Source: Pelobates cultripes
Taxonomy: Eukaryota; Chordata; Amphibia; Anura; Pelobatidae
DNA: 64,000 bases
Reading direction: 5' to 3'
Assembly: GCA_933207985.1 (NCBI GenBank)
Contig: OW240918.1
Span: 23,534,538-23,598,537, forward strand
In this document: piece after piece, positions 55,251-64,000 of the stretch
Layout of the letters: the number at the start of each line of letters is the position of its first letter
Position numbering within the stretch: position 1 is the first letter of the stretch
The notes under the pieces: generated by a model
The model's database searches: none
Told to the model about the DNA's origin: nothing
What the model saw: the letters and a program-made list of their open reading frames with translations, nothing else
Made by a program: the position numbers and the translations under genes

Positions 55251-56330
55251 TTACATTATGTTTAAACTGTATTCGTCTATTTGCTAAATGTCTATGCAGT
55301 AAGGGAATGTATTCGTGTAAAATAGCTAAGTTCTATGTGTAAAATGTATTGGATTCGTCTGAATGTAAGGTAGTTTCATTCCCTTAGTTTGTTCGAATGA
55401 AACTACCGAACAGTCAGACCTCCCCTGTGTGAAGTGTGTCCTCAATTACCCGTTGCAACATTGTTGCGAATGGGTAATTGACAAGTGAAGTAGCCGTCCT
55501 TTGTTCTCGGGGGTGGCCGCCATTCGACAAACGAACACGTGGCGGCGGAGATTTTAAAACTCCCGAACAGCGGTGTTTTGCCGTCGAGTGTCTGGAACTC
55601 AAATCGGACACTCGACTAGGTGAACACCGCTGAAACCTCCACAAGCCCGGTCCGTTCGGTTCCTAACTACCGAACGGCCCCTCGTTCGGTAGATAGAAAG
55701 AACCGAACGAGGGGATTCAGGCAAACCCTCTATAGCTAGAGGTTTTCGTGCAGTTTGTTCCCTTACTCCAGGACCGACCGCTGGGCCCATTCACATGGAA
55801 CCGCATTCGGCTATTTCACTCAGTGCGGTCGGTCATTTTATTCCCTCCATAAATTTCCCGAACCCCTGGTCTGATCTGGGTGATTTTTGGATATGTTGTT
55901 CACCCAGATCAGGGGGTGTAGGATTTAAAGGGGTACCCCTACGTTTAGGGGTACATCCAGAAATGGGGGAATTACTGTACTGGATAAGGGGATTATGATG
56001 CCGGCTGAGGGGAGGAGATGTGTGGGAGGTTACCAGGACAGGATTGGCTACTGTATTAATGAATGTAATCCCTCCCTTGCATGGGAGCATGCTTTAAAAG
56101 GCCAGTGTGGATTAAAGATTTCAGTTCTGCTCCTGAAACTGTTTGTCGTCCAGTTATTGGGATTGCTGTTGGGATATTGCTGTGTTATTTTGCCTGCTGG
56201 AGACCTTGCCTGTGGATTTACAATTTACTTGTTCCTGAGCCTCACTTGGATTATAAGCGGAGATACCTGGGGAATATTGAATCTCCGCTAGAAAGGCAGA
56301 AACCGTATATGTGACATGCACTTCAAGGAT
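55251..56330. mobile_element. Possible LTR-type repeat
   Basis: GC-richer block with several short inverted repeats (GTTCGGTTCCTAACTACCGAAC around 55656; CCTCGTTCGG against CCGAACGAGG around 55680-55710). A TTTAAAAGG TATA-like box (about 56094) is followed by ATTAAAGATTTCAGTTCTGC. The composition is LTR-like, but no terminal TG..CA pair or target duplication was confirmed. Confidence 0.3.
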
Positions 56331-56392
56331 TAACAAGCACCCCCAAATTCTTTCTCTAATACTGAACTTATCATCTAACTTTTATAAACTTC

Positions 56393-56784
56393 ACAGCACC
56401 CAGACAGACACAGCACCGCGACACACACAGCACCCCGACACACACAGCACCCCCAGACACACATAGCACCCCCAGACACACACAGCACCCCGACACACAC
56501 AGCACCCAGACACACACAGCACCCCCAGACACACACACAGCACTCCCAGGCACACAGCACCCTCACACACACAGCACCCTCAGACACACAAAGCACCCCC
56601 AGACACACACAGCACCCACAGACACACACAGCACCCTCAGACACACAAAGCACCCCCAGACACACACCGCACCCTCAGACACACACAGCACCCTCAGACA
56701 CACAAAGCACCCTGAGACACACACAGCACCCCCAGACACACACAGCACCCTCAGACACACACAGCACCCTCAGACACACAGCAC
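56393..56784. repeat. CAGCACCCYCAGACACACA minisatellite
   Basis: An ~18-bp unit is repeated about 20 times. The array resumes at 58238-58290 on the far side of an inserted hAT element. Confidence 0.9.
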
Positions 56785-58245
56785 CAGGGCCGGCCTTAGG
56801 GGTGTGCGAGCTGTGCGGCCGCACAGGGCACCATGCCAACAGGGGCGCCGGGCAACCGACACAGCTCGCACAACCAGGTCCTGTGCAAGCAGTGAGCACT
56901 TTGATTCTATCCTCCTCTCGTGAGCTCGGCATTCAGAGTGTTGCCACGGTGTTACCACGGCAATGCTCTCATACTATCAACGCGGAGCTTGCGAGAGGAA
57001 GGTTCCTTTTCAGCAAGGTGCAGAACTTCAAGAGCTGGCAGAGACCGTTGGACCACCAGGTCATCAGTATTCCCCCATCCCTGCCCAAAGGTATGAAAGA
57101 GGGAGGGGTGCAGAAGGGGGGAATCAACATTAATTAATTTAAGAAAACTAAAACCTGAAATTGCTCTCCCACCTCCTCATTTAAAGCCTCATGTCACCCC
57201 TCCTACTGACAAATCATCACTATCCCACCCTTACATTGTTACCTACACACACTCCATAACACACATAATCTACTCACACACAACATCCCCTATACACACA
57301 CTACATAATCTACTCACACACACACACTACATAATCAACTCACATACACACACTACATAATGTACACACACACACACACACCATAATCTACTCACACACT
57401 ACATAATCTACTCACAAACAACATCCCCTATAAATACACTATGTTCTCTACGCACATACACACTAGATAACTCACAAACACTACAAAACAAACAGACACA
57501 CTATGCTCCCTATACATACACACTACGTAACTTACACCCATACACACTACATTCCCTATACACACATACTATGCTCCCTAAACACATACACCCTACATCC
57601 CCTATACACACACTGTTTCCTACACACATACACATTACATCCCCTATACACACACACATTACATAACCTACACACACACACTCCATAACCTACACACATA
57701 CACACTACATCCCCTATACACACATATACACACACACTACATCCCTATCCCACACCACACTGTTTTCCCAACACATACTGCATCCCTATTCCACACACAA
57801 CATAATGGCTTGGCAACTTCAGGGAGACAGGACACTCTTGTTAGAAATGAGTTTTTACTCCTAATGCTAGAGTTTTCATTCACATAGGTTTGTTTTTCCC
57901 AAATTTATACACGTGGGAGGAATTCTTCAAGACCAGAAATTGTGTGTACCATAATAAGTACAATTTAACATGATTTCTGAGAGTAATATTTATATATACA
58001 TGTATATTAATATGGGTGTATTATTATTATGTGTTATTACACCTATAATATTTACAAATGTATTAATATGCGTGTATATGCATGATATGCCCATAAATCA
58101 CATTAATACATAGCACCTATGTAATGGAGGCTTGGCACTTTTTACAAGATGGAGGGGGGCTGGCAGCGAGCTGTTACATGGAAGGGCGCTGTGAATATTT
58201 TTCACACAGGGCGCCTAAAGGCCTAAGGCCGGCCCTGCACAGCAC
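56777..58245. mobile_element. Non-autonomous hAT element inserted in a minisatellite
   Basis: CACAGCAC lies at 56777-56784 and 58238-58245. The element (56785-58237, 1,453 bp) begins CAGGGCCGGCCTTAG and ends CTAAGGCCGGCCCTG, exact inverted ends. Inside are the GTTACCACGGCAATGCTCT motif and a CA-rich microsatellite (about 57240-57800). Because the target is itself repetitive, the 8-bp match alone is weak; the inverted ends carry the call. Confidence 0.85.
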
Positions 58246-59126
58246 CCTCACACTCACACAGCACCCTCAGAAGCACACAGCACCCACAGACGCAGGGCTG
58301 CCATCAGAAATTTTGGGGCCCCTGACACAGCTCAAGGTCTGGGCCCCCCGGTGCCTGCACCCGAGACCGTCCCCCCCCCTCCCGAGTCCGCCCACAGGGA
58401 TGCAGTGTCTGTAGGGCGGTGCAAGGATTTTTGCCGCCCTAGGCAAAAGTAAAGTTTGCCGCCCCCCATGTGACATCATAATGCCCCACCCATATGATCT
58501 GCCATGTTAACTAACACAGTGCTGCCGTGTTTACAATAAAAGGCCTGCAGGGACAGGCTATAGACACCAGAACCACTATATTAAGTGGTTAACTGCAGTG
58601 GTTCTGGGGACTATAGTGTCCCTTTAATGTGAGGTAAATTAGAGATTAGTGCCACGAATAATATACTAGATTGCCTACTTACAACCAGATGAGGATGATG
58701 ATGGGCTCTAGCTGCCGTCTGGCTCCACTGGTCTGGTGTAGAACAGGCTCTCTGGAGGCGGTTTGTAACTGTGGTCACAAAAATCAATGTTCTGGGAGAA
58801 CGGGAAGCAGCTCCATTTTTTTTGAGGGCCCTTTACACAGCTCAAGGTCTGGGTCCCAGGGTCCACCTTCATGTTCCACCAATGAGTTTGTTCACAGGGG
58901 TGTGTGTGTGGGGGGATGTCCTGATGTGTGTAAGGAATGCATTGTGTGAATCTGTGTTTGTATGTGTAAGGGCTGCAAGGTGAGTTTGTGTATGTATGGG
59001 ATGCAGTGTGTGCGTCTGTAAGGGATGCATTGAGTGTGTGTAAGGGGTGCATTGTGTGTTGCTGTGTGTAAGGGATGCATTGTTTGTGTATGTGTGTCTG
59101 TGTGTAATGCATTGTGTATTTTTCTG
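58246..59126. mobile_element. Mosaic of hAT-type fragments with TG-rich microsatellite
   Basis: CAGGGCTGCCATCAGAAAT at about 58296 begins a hAT-like fragment with ACACAGCTCAAGGTCTGGG. A related copy of that block recurs at about 58838. Between them are a GCCGCCCTAGGCAAAAGT fragment (about 58431) and a T2-type right end at 58627 (CTATAGTGTCCCTTTAA). No gene is visible. Confidence 0.5.
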
Positions 59127-59226
59127 NNNNNNNNNNNNNNNNNNNNNNNNNNNNNNNNNNNNNNNNNNNNNNNNNNNNNNNNNNNNNNNNNNNNNNNNNN
59201 NNNNNNNNNNNNNNNNNNNNNNNNNN
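59127..59226. other. Assembly gap, 100 N
   Basis: Exactly 100 Ns between a TG-rich left flank and a CA-rich right flank, so it is likely a placeholder gap of unknown length in microsatellite DNA. Confidence 0.99.
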
Positions 59227-59929
59227 CTAGATCTCTTACCCTATATGCACTCTTAATCCTCTACACATACACACACAATCTTCTATACACACTCTGGGTC
59301 CTTTACACACTAGATCTCCTACACACACACTGCACCACCTACACACACACTATATTCTTTGTAAGCAAACACATACAACATTCTCTAAACACATCCTCTC
59401 TACAACCTCTACACACACTACGTCACCTATACACACACACTACAGCCCGTATGCACACACTCGCTACATCCCCTATAACACAATGCCCCTATACACACAC
59501 CCTCTACAGCCCCTAGCCACACATATTACACCACAAACACAAATGAAATTGACCTATACACAAAAACACACCACACTCTAAACACATGCAATCCCACAAG
59601 CAGGCTCCAAACACATGCACCATACACTTTCCTGGCCCTTTTGTCCTCTGGTATCCCACTTGTGGAGACACCAGAGACAATTTAAAAGCAAACACAGTGC
59701 AAGCATGTTATTACATTTTCTTGCGCTGCGCAGAACAAATACAGGGCCTTTTTCTAATGCTAGAGCTCTTCAGCGGGGCTCTGTGCATTGAACCAACATG
59801 CTCACTTTGAGAGGGGGCGTGCTTGACATTAGTGATAACCCTCTCTGGCCCCGCCCCCTCCTTAGGGGGCCGCTCTAATTGAAAAATGCCCAGGACTAAT
59901 TTTTTTCCCAGTCCGGCCCTGCCGTAATC
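59227..59929. repeat. CA-rich microsatellite and hAT-type end
   Basis: CTACACACACAC-type repeats run to about 59600. A hAT-like terminus (CCCAGTCCGGCCCTG, to about 59922) closes the block. Confidence 0.5.
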
Positions 59930-60285
59930 CAGCGCCGGGCTGCCTCGATGCTGGTGACCTTTCCTCCCCCGCCGACATCAGCTCCCGAGTGGAGCGGAAT
60001 GCGCATGCAAGTGCCGCGCATATTCAAACAGTCCATAGGAAAGCATTTCTCAATGCTTTCCTATGGATGTTCTGCACGCTGGATGCGAATTTTGCATCCA
60101 GCGTCGTAGATGCGCCTCTAGCGGCTGTCAGGAAGACAGCCACTAGAGGTTGGATTAACCCTGCTGTGTAAACATAGAAGTTTCTATGAAACTGCTATGT
60201 TTACATGTGAAGGGTTAAAATCGGAGGGACCTGGCACCCAGACCATTGAGCTGAAGTGGTCTGGGTGACTATAGTGTCCCTTTAA
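59930..60285. mobile_element. T2-type MITE, left end missing
   Basis: Right end GACTATAGTGTCCCTTTAA with TTAA at 60282-60285. Contains the CATAGGAAAGCATT hairpin and CCACTAGAGG block of the family. On the left it abuts the hAT-like terminus at about 59922. Confidence 0.65.
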
Positions 60286-61424
60286 CAAGGTACCCAAGAA
60301 GATAGAATTACAGCTACAATAAAATACAGTATGCACTTGGCAAATGAGGAAAGGTGTAAGCATTATTTTAATATTTTATTAAGTCATAAATACCAAAATC
60401 ATGTCAGTTAATATAGTTTGTTTGTTTTTTGAAGGGGGAATGGAAGCTGTTAGTGTAATCAGTATATTAGCATATATTAGCATATATACTGTACTACCAG
60501 GAGTGTCATTTAAAAGGAAGCAATTGCAATAGCCCCAGGTCCCTTAACTCTGTATGGGTAATAATTGCAGTTTTTAATAAATTATGCAATAATTGCATAA
60601 TTACCTTTGAGGGATAACTCCAACTCTAGTGACTGTCTACCAGATAGAGGGACTTACGGGTCATAAGGCGACTTTTGAACATCCTAACACTATGCATGAG
60701 GACATCCAGTGTCATGAACAACCCCATAGGAAAGCATAGTACATGCTTTCCTACAGGGAAAATACTAATGCGAGTGTGGCCATTGCCGCGCATGCACATT
60801 AGGTCTCCCCCGCTGGCTGAGGGATATCAGTGCTGGACTCAAGTGACAGAAGTGTTTTTTACCCCCTTCTGCACCAAAGGAGGGGGCGCAATGGTACTAT
60901 AGTTTCCTGTTAAGTAAAGTGAGTAACACGCAGTTATTGGCAAAGGAATTAAACATTTTAGGTTGTTACGATTTAGCTAGGAAAATAGACTTTAGTAAAT
61001 AACCCTGTTGATTTATATTTTCTTATTTTTTCTTCATTGCATTGGATCCAAATACCATTTTGCTCTCCTCTATTCATGAAATCTGCAGTTTGCGCACGTC
61101 CCACCCATTGCAAAAGACTGCCACAGATCACTCGCCCCATAAGAAAAATTAGTCACTACGTTTCCTTATGCAGGCCTCCCAACTACCCTGATTTCTGCAG
61201 GAAAGTCCTGATTTGGGGGTCCTGTCCCGCTTCAGTATCCCTATGTCCTGCATCTGGGGACAACAGAGAACTGTCCCCGGACAGCACAGTACGAACGCAT
61301 CATTATACGCACTTGCGTTGTGAAGCAGGCCCTAGGACTAGGTATGGAGCGCAGCATCCCACTGTGCATGGTTCTGAAGGCTTGGGACTGGTTAAGAAGC
61401 CTGTCAGTGGGCTAACATGCCCCT
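60286..61424. other. Intergenic, T2 fragment and unassigned sequence
   Basis: A T2-like right part ends at about 60914 (GTACTATAGTTTCCTGTTAA). The rest shows no coding signature; the 139-codon frame at 61037 matches nothing I recognise. Confidence 0.4.
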
Positions 61425-61504
61425 TTAACCCCTTAAGGACCAAACTTCTGGAATAAAAGGGAATCATGACATGTCACACATGTCATGTGTCCTTAAGAGG
61501 TTAA
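61425..61504. mobile_element. 80-bp palindromic MITE, copy 2
   Basis: Same family and length as 12081-12160, differing at only a couple of sites (CATGTCATG for CATGGCATG; AAGAGGTTAA for AAGGGGTTAA). Confidence 0.8.
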
Positions 61505-61739
61505 GGGTGGGCGCACCACATTTTGGGCATAGCTAGTGACATACGTCACATCACTGGTGACGTCAGCTCATAGCCCAGCCCCCCCCTACCAGTTTACACC
61601 TCCCAATTGTTGAGAAGTATCTTATGTAAAGAAAAAAAAAAACTATGGCAAATGTAAAAAACAAAACAAAAAGGAAATAGTGTGAGAAAAACCATCACAG
61701 GGTTCCATATGTATGTACATTGCTCAAGCTGTTTTGTGA
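61505..61739. other. Intergenic, nothing recognised
   Basis: Short A-rich stretch between the MITE and the LINE. Confidence 0.4.
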
Positions 61740-64000
61740 AAGGGAAGCCTCTGACTGAGCGTGTCAGCTGACATTCAACCTATCAACAGCGACCTGTCCA
61801 AGGATACATGTTTCAAGATCACTTTGCTGCTGGGCCACCAGAATTCCATATTCCCATTAACCGACCTTTGACCTCAGCAGCGTCTAAACTACTTTTAATC
61901 ACTTCCTCCCTTGGGCTATAACAATGGGCTAATTCTCCCACCCATGTGGCTGGCAATACTCTCAACCTTATTTTCTCTTATGCATGTACAGTGTCTAATA
62001 TCTCCAACACTCCATTTCCTCTCTCTGATCACCATCTCTTATCATTTGCTCTCGAGAACCCCCTCACCCAACAACCTCGGCCTAATCCTCCTCAACTCAG
62101 AAGGAATCTTAATTCTATTGACCTCCAGCAGCTGTCAGCTAATATTGATTCACATCTCCTATACATACCTTTCCTGTACCTCACTGGCCATTTCCAAATA
62201 TAACACTACCCTCGCCTCTGCCGTGAACTCTGCAGCCCTGCTTCAAACATGCACCTGGAGGAGGACACCCCCTCAACTATGGCACACAAATCAACACGCT
62301 ACCTGCAAAGATGATCCCGTTGTGCTGAACGCTCATGGAGGAAGTCTCATACCCCTTCAGACTTTCTCCATTATAGATTTTTATTGTGTTCATACAGCAC
62401 AGCCCTCGCCCTCGCCAAACAGTCATAATTTTCCGATTTCATTAGTTGATGCTTATCCTAGGCGTCACTCTCATACCTTTAACTCTCTTCTTCACCTTGC
62501 TGTGGCCACCCCCAAACTAGCTTTGCATGCTACTTTACCGACAAGATTGAACACCAAAGGAAAGAATTCTCCCCACCTTGCCTCTATCTTTCTCAACTAC
62601 ACATAGATCATGCCTTTCCTAACCTTCAGACTTTCTCCCCGGCTACAGAACAAGCTTCTCCTTTCCTCTTGCCCCACCACTTGCCCGCTTGATCCTGTCC
62701 CATCTCACCTTGTCAGATCTCTCTCCTCCTGTCTTGTGCCTTCCTTAACACACATCTTCAACTGCTCTCTTTTCTGGCATTGTCCCTGCTGACCTTAAAC
62801 ACGTCACTGTAGTACCCATCCTGAAAAAAACATCTCTTGACCCAGGGTCCCCTTCTAACTATCGTCCCATATCCCTGCTCCCTTTTTCCTCAAAGCTTCT
62901 GGAAACAATTGTCTTTACACATACGTCTCACTTCCTCAATTCCAACTCTGTCCTTGACCCTCTTCAATCTGGCTCCCTCCCCCTCCACTCTACTGAGACT
63001 GCTCTTATCAAAGTTACTAACGACCTAATCACAGTTGAATCCAAAGGCCACTACTCCATACTAATTCTTTTTGACTTCTCTGCTGCCTTTGACACTGTTG
63101 ATCATGTTCTCCTTTTTCAAACTCTTCAATCACTCAGTCTCTGTCCTCTCATGGTTTTCCTCCTATCTTTCCCAACGCTTATTCATTGTCTCCTTTTCTA
63201 ATGATACCTCCGCCCTTTGTCCTGTTTCAGTTGGAGTCACGCAAGGCTCTGTCCTTGGTCCCCTTTATTTTCTCTTTATGCTGCATCTCTTGGCAAACTT
63301 ATTACCTCATTTGGATTCTGTACGCTGATGACACCCAGATATATCTCTCCTCCCCGGACCTCTCCCCTGCCGTCCTTCAACATGTCACTGCTTGCCTTTT
63401 TTCCATCTCTTACTGGATTACCTCCTGCTTTCTGAAACTCAATCTCTCTAAAACTGAGCTCCTTGTCTTTCCTCCTCCTAATACTGATCCTCCTCTTTCA
63501 CTCTCCCTTTAAGTTAGTGGAATCCACATCAGTCCATCCTTGCGCTGTCTTGGCGTTATACTTGATTCTGGCCTCACCTTTGAGCCTCACATCCAGTCGG
63601 TTACCAAATCCTGTAGATTCCATCTTAAAACATCACCCGCATCCGCCCCTTTCTTACGCAAGATGCTACTAAGGAGCTTGTCCATGCTCTAATAATTTCT
63701 CGCATGGACTATAGTAACCCTCTCCTAATTGGTCTTCCCAATAGCCATATTGCCCTGCTACAGTCTGTTATGAATTCTGCCGCCAAACTGATTTTCCTCT
63801 CTAGTCCTCTCACACCTCACCCGTCTGTCAGACCTTCTCCTGTCCGCTGCACGCACCCGTACGGCCAACTCATGCTTGCAGGACTTCTCGCGGGTGGCTC
63901 CCTTCCTATGGAATAGCCTGTCTACCACCATCAGACTCACCCCTAGTCTTCAATCATTTAAGTGGTGCGTTAAAATCCATCTCTTTAGGAAAGCTTATGG
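61740..64000 (+). mobile_element. CR1/L2/Rex1-type LINE, runs off the right edge
   Basis: It holds the end of an APE endonuclease, the linker and much of a reverse transcriptase, broken by several frameshifts. Related to the copy at 43610-45292, but it keeps the central RT segment which that copy lacks. The left boundary is approximate. Confidence 0.8.
61911..63930 (+). pseudogene. LINE polyprotein remnant (endonuclease end and reverse transcriptase)
   Basis: AGNTLNLIFSYACTV then PLSDHHLLSFALENP (about 61948-62060) is the end of the endonuclease with the SDH box. The RT begins with [20 protein letters not shown] (about 62820), then [32 protein letters not shown] (motif A, about 63071-63106) and [15 protein letters not shown] (motif B). 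[14 protein letters not shown] follows (about 63322), then [17 protein letters not shown] and MDYSNPLLIGLPNSH. Frame changes occur around 62200, 62780, 63180, 63290 and 63510. Confidence 0.8.

Noticed and set aside
56371..56932. Repeated CVSGGAVCVWGCC frames
   Set aside because: Translation of the 18-bp minisatellite, not a cysteine-rich protein.
59034..59516. 160-codon frame across the N gap
   Set aside because: It spans 100 Ns and microsatellite sequence, so it is meaningless as a protein.
61037..61456. 139-codon frame as a host gene
   Set aside because: Its end runs into an 80-bp MITE and no domain is recognisable.

Overview
This window is vertebrate nuclear DNA, most likely from a frog or toad. 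It has one spliced gene spread over about 22 kb, and the rest is AT-rich intergenic or intronic DNA full of transposons and microsatellites. The anuran assignment rests on two things: the abundance of TTAA-flanked MITEs that begin TTAAAGGRR (the T2/Kolobok type known from Xenopus), and two tyrosine-recombinase retrotransposons of a kind common in amphibians. The species is not identified.

The only host gene I can support is TNFAIP6 (TSG-6) on the plus strand. It has six coding exons (26718-26817, 34907-35044, 40640-40801, 42646-42874, 45685-45725, 48814-48947). All splice junctions are GT-AG and phase-compatible, and they join to 804 nt (267 residues plus stop). The product is a secreted hyaluronan-binding Link module followed by a CUB domain. 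Its expected role is in inflammation and in remodelling hyaluronan-rich matrix.

Layout. 1-4840: minus-strand L1-type LINE with intact ORF1, an ORF2 open to the window edge and a preserved 5' end. 4845-5491: truncated Tc1 transposon. 5492-8214: decayed Ngaro-type tyrosine-recombinase retrotransposon with an SGNH-hydrolase domain. 8230-9041: microsatellites. 9042-10210: non-autonomous hAT element with 8-bp target duplications and a near-perfect 186-bp palindrome. 10211-26500: intergenic DNA with MITEs, an internally deleted mariner and a second copy of the palindrome-bearing hAT family. 26501-49100: TNFAIP6, whose introns hold a hAT element, a Tc1 relic, several T2 MITEs, a CR1/L2/Rex1-type LINE and a 61-bp triplication just before exon 4. 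49218-54030: second, better preserved tyrosine-recombinase retrotransposon with split direct repeats, itself interrupted by a palindromic element. 54031-64000: probable LTR, a minisatellite split by another hAT element, a 100-N assembly gap, more MITEs and a second CR1/L2/Rex1-type LINE that runs off the right edge.

I found no bacterial-type operons, CRISPR arrays, rRNA or convincing tRNA genes. The most notable items are the apparently young full-length L1, the zero-spacer palindrome centred on a CRE-like TGACGTCA, two structurally different tyrosine-recombinase retrotransposons, and hAT insertions whose 8-bp target duplications can be read directly.
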